Positions 14,801-28,600 of a stretch of 64,000 nt of DNA are shown here, one piece after another. The position numbers were made by a program, and so were the translations under genes. Each line of letters starts with the position of its first letter. The stretch's first letter is position 1. This DNA is from Piscicola geometra (taxonomy: Eukaryota > Annelida > Clitellata > Hirudinida > Piscicolidae): assembly GCA_943735955.1 (NCBI GenBank), contig OX030957.1, positions 3,449,301 through 3,513,300 on the forward strand. The letters are read 5' to 3'. The notes under the pieces are model-generated. The model had not been told where the DNA came from. It worked only from the letters and a program-made list of their open reading frames with translations, and made no database searches.

Positions 14801-17800
14801 GCTCCCGAGTGAAGTTGCACTGCCGCACTGAAGACTACACTAGTTTCAGTCGAAAGAAAAGAGACAGTAAAAAATTTAAAATTATAATGAATGAAAAGGA
14901 TCAGAATAGAACTATTCTCAAAATTATGAGTAGTTTTGTAAATAATTCAATAAATAATAATAAAAACAACTTCTTTAATAATCGTAATGTAAACTCGAGT
15001 CTTAAGAAAAAAACTCATTTGGATGACGACAGAACTAGTGGAAACTTGAAAGAAAATCTTGCCAGCTTGAATATAAATGATAGAAATATTGCACGTAATG
15101 ACAAAGGGGAAGGCAAAAGCACGCATTTGAGTGGCGCTGAAAGGAACAAGATGTATGTCTCAAGGAGTCGTGAAGCTGATGCGACATTCACAGAGAACAA
15201 TGCCAACGCCAACGCAACGAGCGAGCGGAATGGCGTACGTCACTTTGACAAGAGACATTACCTTCACGACGGAGACAGCAACAAGCGCACAATGCACGCC
15301 AACAACAAAGCACTGGAACGCGTCTCTCGAAGCAGTCTTTCGCACGCGTGGTTCTTCGAAGACAAACTCCTGAACGAGCGAACGAACGGCCTGCTGACCA
15401 GAGTGGGTGTGTACGCCGATGGAAGCCTCGTCATCAACGAGCTTGAGCGTGACGATGCCGGACGCTACAGGTGCGAGGCCTAGATGCATTTACTAACACA
15501 CACTCACAAATTTGCACATTCACACACACAAATATAGATACACACAAAGACCCACATTCTCACACACATAAAAATAGGTACACTTAAAAACACACAGGTG
15601 TGAGGCCGGAAGAGGGAGTCCTGAAGGCGGGCTGGAGGCTTGGGACTCTTCTCGGTCCAACTCGGTGGTGCAAGTGCTCCTCGACGTGACGTGTGAGTGC
15701 AGTGGTCGCAAAGTTTTGTCTGTTTCATGAAACTTCGTGGTGGGATGGAAATGTGGTTTACAGACTTTATGAAAGGGTGTGCTCATGTGTTCTCTTCCTT
15801 TCTTAGAATCTATGTTTGTTTTTGCCTAATTATTTATTTGTCTGTGTATTTATGTGTGTGCGTGGATGTATTCTTGTGCATACGCAATTGTTTGTCTTCT
15901 CAAAATATTAATTTGTTTGATATGAAAAGAAAAACTAAGTAGTTTATATACTGCGCATTGTTGCCTAAAAATGTGCTTCGATGAGTTTTTGATTTAGTAC
16001 TCTTCAAAAAATATAGTTTTTCCAAGATGGGAAATTTTTGTGGAAGTTTGAAAAAGAAAATGCACGGAGGTCACAATGGCAAATGAGAAATGATTATTTT
16101 GAGCTTTCAAATAATAAAGGATTATTCGTGAATTTTTCTTGAATTGAAGAAAAAATATTCTTCCAAAATGGTTATATTTTGAAAATTCAGCCTGTTTATT
16201 CATCAAAACAATATTGAATATAAAAAATGAATTTAAATAATATATCGTTTAAACTTCGATAAAACTCTAAAATATTTCACGCTTGGTTGGCTCGTTTGAT
16301 CATGTTTTAAAGTTAAATACTCCTCTGTAGATCAAGTTTATTGAAACTTCATCTCAAAACGACAAAAGCAAAGTTGACAGAGCATCAGGCAGGAGCTAAT
16401 AACTTGCAACACTGCTCCACTTCCTCTCACAACACTCCAAGCAGTGCTTACTGGGAAGCCGAATGTATTAGACTCCACAGCACCAGCTCTTCCTCCATTC
16501 GACGGGTTCTCAATGGCATTCAAGCCGTTGAAACAATCAAAAAGCGCATTAGAAGCACGATAACGAATGTTTGTCTCTTCCATTAAAACTGCACCAAATC
16601 ATAGTCTGGCGGCACGAGGCTGCAACTGTTGGTCGCCACTCGTTTGCGTCTTACTGACCTGGCAAGTGGTGCTTGCTCGTAAGACACAGACTACTTATGC
16701 TCGAGCTCCATGAATAAGTTAGAATGTTGGCGCGTAAGTCTCTAAATTCATGTTTTTATGGGTGTCTGAGTGTGTCTATGTGAACTTTTTTCAAATTATT
16801 TTTACAGAACTTGTATGATGCTTGAATTTTATAGAATATTTAGTATGCTTTCAAAAGGCAAGTGGAACTTCAATAACTCTAAAACATTAATATGAAAGTA
16901 TTCAACGAAAAGTGGAATGAATCATTAAATACCAAGTGAGCTGGAATGCTAGCGGTAAAGATTGCAGCCAAAGAGACAGATGCTTTAAATGGTGGCACAG
17001 CGTTTCATGGAGACAATGACTTCTGCAGTTGGTGTTGGCAGCATGGAAGATAGCAATTCCAGGAAGAGTTGAGAGAGAAAATAAAATTTAAATTTGAGAA
17101 GATGAGGGTATAATGTTTTTTTTAAAAAGTAGGAAACTCTATTTAATAAAGTTTAAACACGTTCCAATTTGTGAGAGTTGCTTTCGGATATGAGAAAGCA
17201 TAAAAAAGATAAAAAAATAAAAAAAATAAAAATAATTCTTTTTTGTATCAGCTTTGAAATAATTGGCTTCTTTTGACTTTCTTTGAAACTCTACTGACGA
17301 TTCATCAACCTGAGCGCGAAATCAGCGCCTTATTAAGCTAACTTGATTCAATTTTAAACTTTCTTTTCAAAGATTCTTTAACACTTCAATAATTTACTTT
17401 TCCATTGAACTTTTGTTGCTAAAATAGTCCTTATTTTTGTTTGAATGGCTATCACCTATTCCAAAAGAATGAAATAATGTAGGCTATGCGTCTTCATTAA
17501 ATTCAAACGTAATTTTATTTCCTTTGACCACACGATTTTTTCCCAAATTTTAAATTTTATGCGTCCTTCAATTCTATTTCAAATCAATATAAATTTCATT
17601 TCTTTTCACCTTCAAAGTTGCTTTAGCTTCATAAAATACCCCTAGAGAGAATTTCAAACGAAAGTAGTTGCCAATGACGACAGCATAAATTAGTCATCCT
17701 CAAATACGATTAATTTTTTCAAACTCAAACGTATTTGATTCTTCCTGGTTACCGTTTTATTTCAAAGAAAATGAGCCTTAATCGAGATGTCGAATCGCTC

Positions 17801-19641
17801 ATTATAATTCAAGTTTGAAGAAGACTAATGCTAAAAGTTTCTTGTAAATATTTAAACACTGTTTAACTTATTGAGCCAGGCTCCCCGAAATATTTTCTAA
17901 GACATTTTCCAAAAAATCTTTTCTCTCGATACTTTTAATATTTTAAAAAACACAAATGGATAAGCTTATCTAGCCACAAAGAGTTGACTAAAAGCAGAAC
18001 TAAGCCACTTTATGCGCGTTCCAAGTATACTCCAACGAAAGCATCGTAGAAAACACAGCAGCACTGCCATTGTCAATTTCAAAACAGGATATACATCTTC
18101 ATCTCATCATTTATTTACTTCCTAATTTCGGCAATCTTGCCTTCTATTATGGAGGCTCGTAAACACAAAAACCACGCCAGAAAAAGCTTAATGGATAATC
18201 AGACGACTAATAGAAGACTCGGAATAATTATTCTTTACTCGAAAAAACTGCCAAGCCAGCAGAAAGAAAACAATTATTTCAAGTTTGTACGCGGGCAATA
18301 GAGGCTGCAGGATGGATGCTCGGAGCCTTTTTATCGTCTTTTTCCCATGGAGTATGCATGGCTGCCCTGAAGCATCAACGCACTTCGGCGACGGTAGGAA
18401 TCAAACCCACGCTAGTGAAACGAATGCCAAGAATTCTACCTTAGAGCTTCCCATTTATTGTGAAGCTTTCTAACGTGGGTTCAGAAATAATCATTCAATT
18501 TTTCCTCGTGTCTTTACATCTGCTCAGGGATTTAAGTGATGAATTATTCTGTGCAACTTTCAACTTTCAAAGTGAAAACTCGCTCAATTCTATTTACTAA
18601 AGTTTTGAGGTTTTTAAAAGTGAAGTTTACTTTCATGAATTTGAATTTCTTTAAGGAATAGAAACTGGATCTATATTAAGTTCTGAAGAATATATTTTTT
18701 TTATTTTCTAAAGCTTTTAGCACATCTGCGATACTTCCATGTTTATTTATCTTTAAAATAAAATAATAAAAATTTATTCTACAACTTGACTCCATAAATA
18801 CTTCACTTGACTCTCCAACAACCAAACCACTCTTCAAACCATCAGACCCACCGAAGCTTCTTCACATGCCGCCAGTTCACTACTCGACGAGAAAATTCCC
18901 AGCAGAAATATTTTGTTCAGTCGATTCCAACCCCCTTCCCTACACAGTTCACTGGTTTAAAAATGGCATTCTTCTCAACTCTGAATCGAACCAGCCTCTC
19001 TTCACAAGCCCATACATTCACACCAAATGGTCAACTCACCACCAACCTTCTAAAGACCCTTTTTATTTCCAAAGGTACAACAAAACAGAATTATTTTCTA
19101 TGCCTTCCACACAGTTACAAACTCCGGCAAACTCCCACGCCCTAACGTTTCCTTCCCCCCTCCTCAAACACCCACACAAGCGCACTCACTCCACTCTTCC
19201 GACTTATCGCCTCAATCTCCTTCCATCTCAAACCAATGCTTCAATCCCACGTGTCGTGACTTCAATTCCGCACCTGTCACCGCCATCTTCCCTTCCTTCT
19301 CTATCATTTTCCACTTCGTCATCAATGCCAACTTCCATTTCGTCGTCTTCAACATCATCTGCAACAACACCACTTTCGTCGACAGCATTCTTTTCATCAG
19401 ACTCTTCTTCATTATCGTTTCCAACATCTTTATCATTAGCATCATCGTCATCATCATCATCGTCACCATCATCATTACCACTACCACTATCATCATCATC
19501 ATCATCATCACACATCTCCTTCAACCATTCCTCTTCCAGCATACGTTTTTCTCATGTTCTGGACTCAGATGCTGGTCTGTATGCATGCCAGGTTCGTTAT
19601 CATCATCATTATCACCCTTCTCTTTTTTCTCATCATCATCC

Positions 19642-19672
<31 letters not shown>

Positions 19673-22600
19673 GTCAGGTTTTCAACTCAGAGGGAAAGAG
19701 TGAGGTGTCAGAGGCAATGAACCTGTTTGTTTCAGGTGTGGAGTTTTGCATTCAAATAAATTTATCCTTAAATTAGGTTTTCATATTTTATGTAGTTATG
19801 ATGAGAAATGATAGTGTGATAAAAGCTACAGAGATGATCGTGACGCGAATGATATAATCGACTAAAATTTAATCACTGAATTAAAATTCATCGGGTGAGG
19901 GTTGGAAGTTGACTTGTTTTATGGTGAAAAGATGTTTATGGAGTGTACTTCTCTCATCATTCACAATTAATAAAACCTAAAAAGTGTATTTCAAAATGTG
20001 AACAGAATAATAAGGTTAATTATTTTCAATACTTTTTTTAATCTATATTTGAACTCATTTTTTGCGCTTTTCCAAGGAAATCAACTTCACTGCAAGTTCA
20101 ACTTTTTTACATGTCTTATCAAATCTAATTATGTTTGACGGCGTGGCAAAAGTATTTTTAAACACGAAAAAGAGGTCAATAATATTAGATTTTGATTCCT
20201 AAAAAGAAAAAGAAAAATCTCAAAAGTCAACGCCTTGAGAGTTTCATGGCTCAGAACTTCAGAATGAATATTTGCTGTATTTAAGGCTCAGAGTGAGGTG
20301 CTCCATCATATGATTCTTAATTATTTCTGAAGCAACATGCCTGGTCATTAAAAATTAAATTCTATTTAAATAAAGCTTATTTTATGTATAAAACGACTGA
20401 AAAAAGTGAAAGCTTTGTAGTAAAATGAGTTTAAGTTCTTAGAAAACAATGATTCTTTAAATAATTTTTTGCTTATATATTTTAAAATAAATGCTGAAGA
20501 AAGTATACGTCCACAAATGACCACAAGCACGTCACAGGCGAAATGACGCCTTCAGTGTCGCTAACATTTCCAAGGTTTTTAAAACCACTTAAAAAAAACA
20601 TTCTTTGTTATTTAAGTATGGCTAGTAAAAACAGAATTATATTAAGAAGTTGGGAATTTTTTTGAAAATGGTTTATTTTCTACATAATCATGCATTTCTT
20701 CAAAAAAAGATAGAGGCAAAATACATCGCTGAAGAAATAATGCCTGTTATGAGAAAACAAACTTTTGTTTAATAAGAATATAGATATGATTCTGAGCAAT
20801 GAAAAGCTATTATAATTATTTAAAGCAAAGCTCCGATCAAACTATCCGAAAATCTTTGCGATCCAGACATGAAAACATTTCGTAGGAACCAACCTGAAAC
20901 AAACTTCACAAATTACTGGAAGAACGAAGGTTTCATTGCAGAGGCAGCTCTTTTTCATAATTCAAAGCGTTTCAACCACTTCTCCTAATCGCATATCGAG
21001 CATCGTTCCAACGCATCAAGTCGATTCCTTCATGCTCGAGCGAAAATACTCTGAATTGTATTTTTTTCATATTTATGAGTTGGTTCACTGGAATACAAAT
21101 GAATATTCAAAAACTAATTAGAACTTGCGATGGCTGCTGCATTCACTCAGTCGTTCTCTAGGCTGGGCAGCTGGCATTCAGGAATACTTGTGCGTCTTCC
21201 ATGCGATCAGTCTGATGCTTCTTTCGTGGTCGAACAAAGCGACAAGAAAGTCATTGGCTTGTTTGCAAAAGTGCTTTTTGAAATGATTCAGAATAGGTTT
21301 TCGGCTTTTAAGTGCAATTTCAATCAAGAACTCACACGCACGTTCTAAATCGAACGTCTAATTACCATACATTTTCTCGTTCTTCACAGACAAGATAATT
21401 CCAGAAAGTTACAATTTGCAATTTAAATTGGACAAAAATTGAAAAAACAGTTTTTATAATTGGTAAAATTCAACAACAATAAATTTCGTTTCCTAAAAAT
21501 GAATCATGTATTGAAGGTTTTCGACTTTTTGAAATTTAAATTTTCAGATTTTAAAATAATTAACTTGACTTACTTCAATTCTGAAAAAATGATATTAAAT
21601 TAGTTTATTTTATCCGTAGTTTATTCACTTTAAAGAAAAAAATAATTTAATATTCTAAAATTGTTTTTGAGATGTTTCCACTGAACACACATGAAAAAAA
21701 TATAAAAATTAGTAATTTTATTTATAAATATTATAAAGTCACAGACATTTGAAATAACTTTTTGAACTACAATTTTTCTCTTATTTATTACGTAAAAATT
21801 GAAAATAACCCAGTGTCATCTGATTGAAAGCCACGTTTTATTTAGAAATTCTTCGTCGCAAACGAATGTCCTGATGACTGCTTGAAATATTTTATTCATT
21901 TTTTCCCCCAAACTTTATTAAAAGCATAGTTGAAGGTGAAATAAAGATTTATCAAGCATGGAAATGCTTGGCTATCCAAAATAAGGTCGTTCTGATGGAA
22001 ACCCATAATTCTTAAAATCAAAAATTCCTTTAAAACATGCTCAATTTTTTTCGGAGTTTGACACTGCTTCAAGAACACAAATTAAATTCAGATTGGTTGA
22101 AAAAGAGTGCTTTCCCATACATCTCTCTGACACCGTCCAGCAGGACAATGCAATTATGGTCTTCAGCGATTGACGTTGCTGTGACACGCATGCTTAACGG
22201 GTGCAAGCAGCAACTTTCCACATCTCAAAGTTCTTTTAGATCGGACCGAATTATTTTTAATGATTAAGAATATTTTATCCAAGCTATGCAAACAGAGAAC
22301 AACTCTAGAAGCAGACACATTGCATATAAAAACATTAAGTGATTGGAGGTTTAAACTACGCAGTTCCAATGGTGTTATGTCACCCAAAGTGCCAATAAAG
22401 ACTTTAAAAACGTTTCAAAGAGTTGTTTTTTGAATTATTGTTCTAGATGTTTGAAGTGAAAAAGCATAAGACAACTTGTTAAAATTAAATTGTTTTTAGT
22501 TTATCAGAGGCGTATCTGAAACTAGAAACAATTGAACTGCTAATGGGTTAATATAAATTATTATATTTTAAATAATCAAATAACTTTTGCGCTCATTAAA

Positions 22601-25600
22601 AAAGAGAAAAACAGAAAGATTTGAGTGCCTACTTTAAATATAATTTTTCTGTCTCTTAAAATCTTCAAACAGAAAACATTACTTTCATGTTTTAAAAATT
22701 CTAATTCATCAATTTTTTGTTTTTAACATTTTTTTTGAATTACTTTTAAAAATATATTTTTTTTAATTATTGTAAATTCACAGATAAGAGTCACTAATTT
22801 ACAAACCAATTTCAGTTGTAATTGCTTTGTCTGGTTCAGCGTTCGATGTGAACGCTTGAGTGAAGAAAATATTCGAATCAACGAAAGTGAAGCGCCGGGC
22901 ATAAAAGTTCAATTAATAAATCAGTCTCCTGCCACGGGAGATCCTCCTGAAGATTCATGCAATTCATTTTTTCCGTTCGTTAAGCATTGATTTCATGCGA
23001 ATACATTTGGTTTATTTAATCAAATTTGAAAGAATATATAACCTTTTTAAAGCTTGAAAATATTTTTTCTCTTTCTTTTGTAAATAGTTTCTACTCTAAA
23101 ATACGACAATGAAACTTCAAATTCAACAGCATTATACTATTGAGCAGTAAACCTACCTGAAGCTTCAACGAATGAAACCTCTCCACACCCTTCAGACGTC
23201 CCCTACTTCAAGGAACGACCCAATGCCCTCTACCAGGTTCCCAGCCACCACAACCTCACCCTCCCGTGCCTCCTCCACTCAGAATCTCCTTCTTCCATTC
23301 GGTGGCATAAGGCTAGTATTTTTATTTCTAAATTAAATAAATTCATTTTTTTATTAATATTAAATAAATAAATAACTCTAAAAACTTCGAAAAAATTCTT
23401 CTTTTTCGTTGTGGGTATGGGAGTTTTAGGATGATTTCAAACTAACCATCTCTAATACTATCAATACTAAGTTATCAACATTTAGCACAAAACGAAACAA
23501 ATTTACATCGGCAATGAAGCGATGCGCTTTCGAATTAGTTACAGATGGCTTTGCAGTGCTATCAATGCGTTATCGATGCTCCAATAAATTGAACCGACTG
23601 TGGCTCGCCAAGCTGAATGTTGCATGTGAGCATCCGAACATAACGATTTATTCAAATTTTGCGAATCTATTTGTTATAAGATAAATGCCGTTTGTCAGAA
23701 ATGTCGAGCACAAATGAGTATTTGAAATCAATGTAGTAGAGCCGAAAATGATGAAGCTCTCATTATTCAAAGCACACTGAAGCTGAGAATGTACGATCAG
23801 GAGCTATATCCAATTCATAAAATTGTTTCACAAGTTATTTGCTAAACTTTCAAAAATCTGTATCAATAAAATAATCATAATATTAACAAATTATAAAAAA
23901 TAATGAGTAAAATAAACTCAAAAACCAAGAAAAAGCCTCCCTGACCTCAGGTTTTGAGCTCAGGCGACAGTGGAGTTTGGCAGGCAAACGGTGCAGACGG
24001 CTCCTTGCGGCTGACGGGCCTGACGAAGAGCGATGGCGGCATTTACGAATGTCTTGCGCGAGTCGCCAGTGTGGTGGTGGTGTCATCGTCACTGGTGCTG
24101 GTCGAAGGTGTGTTCTAAAATAATGTTTACACCCAAGAAACTATCATTGTAGCATCTTTTTGATTAAATTTAACAATTTATTTTATTGTTCAGAGTTTTT
24201 AATGAGATAAAAAAAATCAAGTTTTGATTTTCATGAGTTCCAGCTTTTATGGAACGACACCCCGTCCATCTCGTTACGAAAACATTTCGGATTAAATTCT
24301 TTAAATCATATCATCATTCCATGGTGGAAGCCATTATAATTGCACCGAAGGCTGTTTTGTAATCCCTCATTAATTCACTAAAAGTATTTTCCTACAAACA
24401 ATTACACACTCATACGTTTCGAAATGGAAACATAATGGACGAGATGTGTGAAGCTTCTAAAGCCAGAGAGACAGCTTTCACATCAGACTGAAGCCAAGAA
24501 ATTAATCAAACAAAATAATAAGCCTCGAGAGACATTCTTATCTTTTCATTATTATTTCAAGGCTTAGTTTCTGAATTAAGAAGAATTGAAGCTTAATTTA
24601 AATCATTCATGTCACAGTGACAAGTTTTGAAATTTAAAGTTTTTTTAAACTTAATTATAAAACATAGAGAACATTCGTGGCTATGTTATCGAATATTATT
24701 TAGAATAAAACATCGATTTCTATATTATTTATTTATTTGTGGGCTTACATAAATTTATGTCTCTTCTATAACTCGTTATTTTTTACTTCACTACTAAGTT
24801 GATTGCTTTATTGAACATCGTCATGTAAAAGCAATTTTGGAATTTTGAAATATTTTTCACAAATAAATATTTTGTTTTCCAAATATTAAGTAGACAAGAG
24901 CGCAATGAAACATTTTTGGGACAATATATGATTTTTACTTTTAGGCGTTGTCATAAAGCTTCACAAAAAATAGCAAGAATGCATTTCTCACAAGGTGAAA
25001 AAAACATAAATAGTATTTTGGAAGTATATTTCTCAATTTAAAATATTTGCTTTGGGTTAAAAAAGTGAATACTACTTGTTAAGGAACATGGTTAACAAAC
25101 AATTAGAAATTTAACCCAATAAAAGGGCAAAAATAAGTAACATTATCTAGCGGTTTATATTTGTTTAATTTTTTCAAATAATTAAAGCTTAAGCACTAAA
25201 ATAATTTCTCGAAAACAGAAGAAAAGACTTAAATTTTCTTAAAGAGTATCTTGCCTGATTAAAAACAATGATTCTTAAACACAATTTTTTAAATAAAAAG
25301 AATAAATGTTTTTTTTAATTGGAAGCAACGGCAGAAATTATCATCAACACAACAATTTCAAATAAAACAAATTGTTAAAAGCTATGAAAACTATTTACTG
25401 AAGCATTAAAATATTCATTTGCAGAAGTGAAGCACCCAGCTCACGGAGTGGAGGCGAGGTTGGGTGAGGAGGGAGACAGCTTGGTGGTGTCGTGGATGCC
25501 GCCCCACCCTTCCTCTCAACACGTCCTTCTATGGTGCGCTGCTCTATGCGGATGCATGATGGATCGGCCAATGATGAACGTTTGCAGCACTTGCATCACC

Positions 25601-28600
25601 GTTTGATTCTAATCTCCCACTTGAGTTTTCCACAAATTCGGATTCATTCTCGATAGTTCAGCATGCCTGATTTTAAGCGTTACAGAATTAGCTCTGAAGT
25701 CACATGCTGTAGTAAAACGTTCTTCAAGTATTGTGCAAAGAGTTATCGGTTTTTAGAAAATAGTTTCTCTTAATTAGCATCAGTTAAGGATCGACTTGGA
25801 AACGACGAATTCTTCAGTTACTTTATGCATTTCCTTCGCCAATACATCAACGAATGTCTAATTTCGCAGCGTCACACACACGTCTGAGTAGAATCAATCA
25901 GTCTCCAGAGCGCAATGAAGTGCTCACGAAGCCTGCCAACAAACGATCCCCTCATTCAATTCGTTGCAGACCAGTCACTTACGATTCACTCCAAAAATGC
26001 GTTGGGAAATTCTTATTTAGGAACGAAGATGTAGGTTTTGAAACGGTAAACGGATAAAAAGTCTTCAGGATGAAAAGTCTTCGGATAAAAAGTCTTTGGA
26101 TAAAAAATTTTCAGGATAAAACTTCTTCAGGATAAAAAGTCTTCAAGAAGATATTTTCATTGAAAAAAACTTTTTTTATGTAATTTGATTAATTTTAATT
26201 AATGTAAAATAATTTTTAGAAACAAATTTAATTAATAAAATGAGACTAACTAGTTATTTAAAATATTTTTTAGCTTATTTTGGAAATATCAAATAGAAGA
26301 CATGAAACTTTCAGAGTTTTATGAGCAATGTGGTTAGAGCTCCCAGGAGAAAAAAGAATAATCGGGAAAAAGAAGTGCTTTTTATATAATTTTATTAATT
26401 TAAATGAATGTAAATAATTGTTAGAAACATTCAAATGCTATTTCGAGATTGAACGAAAAAAATATAGCAAACATTGGATTAAAGTATTAAATTTCATTTT
26501 TTAAGTTTTAAGGATCGCGTATTAATCACGTTTTTTTCCTTAAAAATTAATTTATTGAAGATTTTTTTCTGAAAACTTTGTATTCTGAAGACTTTTTATC
26601 CTGAAGACTTTTTATCCAGAAGACTTTTTATCCTAGAACCTTTTTGGAACAATTAACTCATTGGTGGTTTTGAAAAATGGAAAAAAATATTTGTCTTATA
26701 ATTTTTAATATTTACAATTGACTCAAATCGGAAAAAAAACTAAAATTTGGCAAAGTTTTTCTTGCTAATTCCACCAGAGTGGAGTAATTGCATTTGATTG
26801 AATTAGCTGTGATCCTCGGTTGATGTATTGGACGGCAAGTTCGTGAACGGAATGTCATTGAGGGACTGCAGTAGTGGAGATTATGGAGTATTAAGTTCCG
26901 CACCAAATATTGATAACATTTTAAATGCCTTTCTAAATTATTTAAAAAATTTAAATATACTAATTTAAAATTCAAACAAATTCTTTTTTAGTTAAATGTT
27001 CAAAATGGAATGTTTGAAATACTTTATACTTTTTAAATTGGCATCAAATCGTTTGGTGGATTCCTAAGCCTCAAGCTAGCGGGTGACACAACCACTGTTT
27101 GCAAAAATAAGCTCCTTCCTTGGTAAGTGCAATAGAACCAGCGTTTCATGCCTTTCTGACGAGCCCTCAGTCACTTGCAATGCGCTGGTAAAACATGCAT
27201 CCATCATAATAGAATAAGTGCTGTATCTGAAAAAGTAGTCTCAAACATATTTTTTTGGACTTCGCATTTTAGCTTTAATTTCGAAACTAATTATTCTAAT
27301 TTTTAAATTTGAAATTCTGTTTTTATTTATTTTGAAATTTAAATTTTAATGGCTGCCATTTACTTAGTCGTTGTGAATAATAATTTTTTCTTCTGAAACG
27401 AAATTTTAGTTTAAATTAGATAAGGGAGCAAATAATCCATTGAAAGTTTTCTACAAATGTATAGTCAGCTTAGAATATAAATAAATTCAAGCTTAGGGAG
27501 TTATCATGATAAATATTCACATGCTGTCAAGAACTTTTAGTTGATTTATTCAAAAACTTCAAAAATGTTTCACATACCTACATTATTCAGGTTTCGAAAG
27601 CTAGAAAACGATATCGGAGTCACGAAAGGCAGGAGTGAATCGAATGATGAGAACGCCTACATCGATGATGTACAAAGACTCGACCCAAATTATTTTGTCG
27701 ACCACCCAAACGACTACGACAGTTTCCAAGAGGGAGGTTCCAAGAGAGGGAACTGGCAAACCTTCCACCCTCCATTCAGCACCCCCTGGCTGGTGCTCCT
27801 TCGGCTGGAAAGCTTCTCCACATACCAGGTCAAGGTCATGACACGGCACGCCTCCCAAGCCTTCTTCAGTCGCTCTGTGATCGCCACCACACTGGGTTCG
27901 TGTCGTGCATGCAATCGTTTCCTGAACATAACATGTATTATAATGAAGAAACAAGAATAACATTTATTGATATTTATTTTGTTTTAATGTTTGGAGATTT
28001 TACACGAACGGTGTTTTATAACGTTTGCTGGCCTTCAGAACAGCCAAAATTGCATTTAGTCATGCTTCATTTGAAAAAAGTTTGTTTCTTTTTGCAAAAA
28101 CAAACAATAAAACTATATTATTTACTTTTTTTATAGTTTCATTAAAAACATCGATTACTTTCAAGAAAAATAAAACTTGAAAAAATTTTGCGTGAAAAAA
28201 ATGTATTTCTTTAATTATCTAATAAATAATAAATAAATTTCAAATTCGCATTTCAGGTTATAACCATGCAGCGTCTAAACAGGATGACAACAAGACACAA
28301 ACGAGTCTTGGACCCTTCCACAACTCCTTGTTCACTCAAAATAATTTGCTCAATAAGCTCAACAACTTTCCACGCAAGCCAACTGGTAACGTTTTTAAAA
28401 TGTATTAACTTAAACTTTGTAAGTAAAAAAATTTTTTTACACATAACTTTCCAATGTACTAAACCCTAGAGTTAGATTCTAATATGAAGCCCTTTGAAAC
28501 TTTTTTTAATCGATAAATACACCTCCATTCTCAGCTCTGAGCCAGCACGTCGTCGCGCCGACGCTCAAAGTCTCCAAGAGCACGCATGGCCTCAACATCA

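Noticed and set aside
19212..19542. Acidic and Met-rich minus-strand frames
   Set aside because: Antisense of the Ser-coding TCA/TCG repeats in the Ig4 exon.
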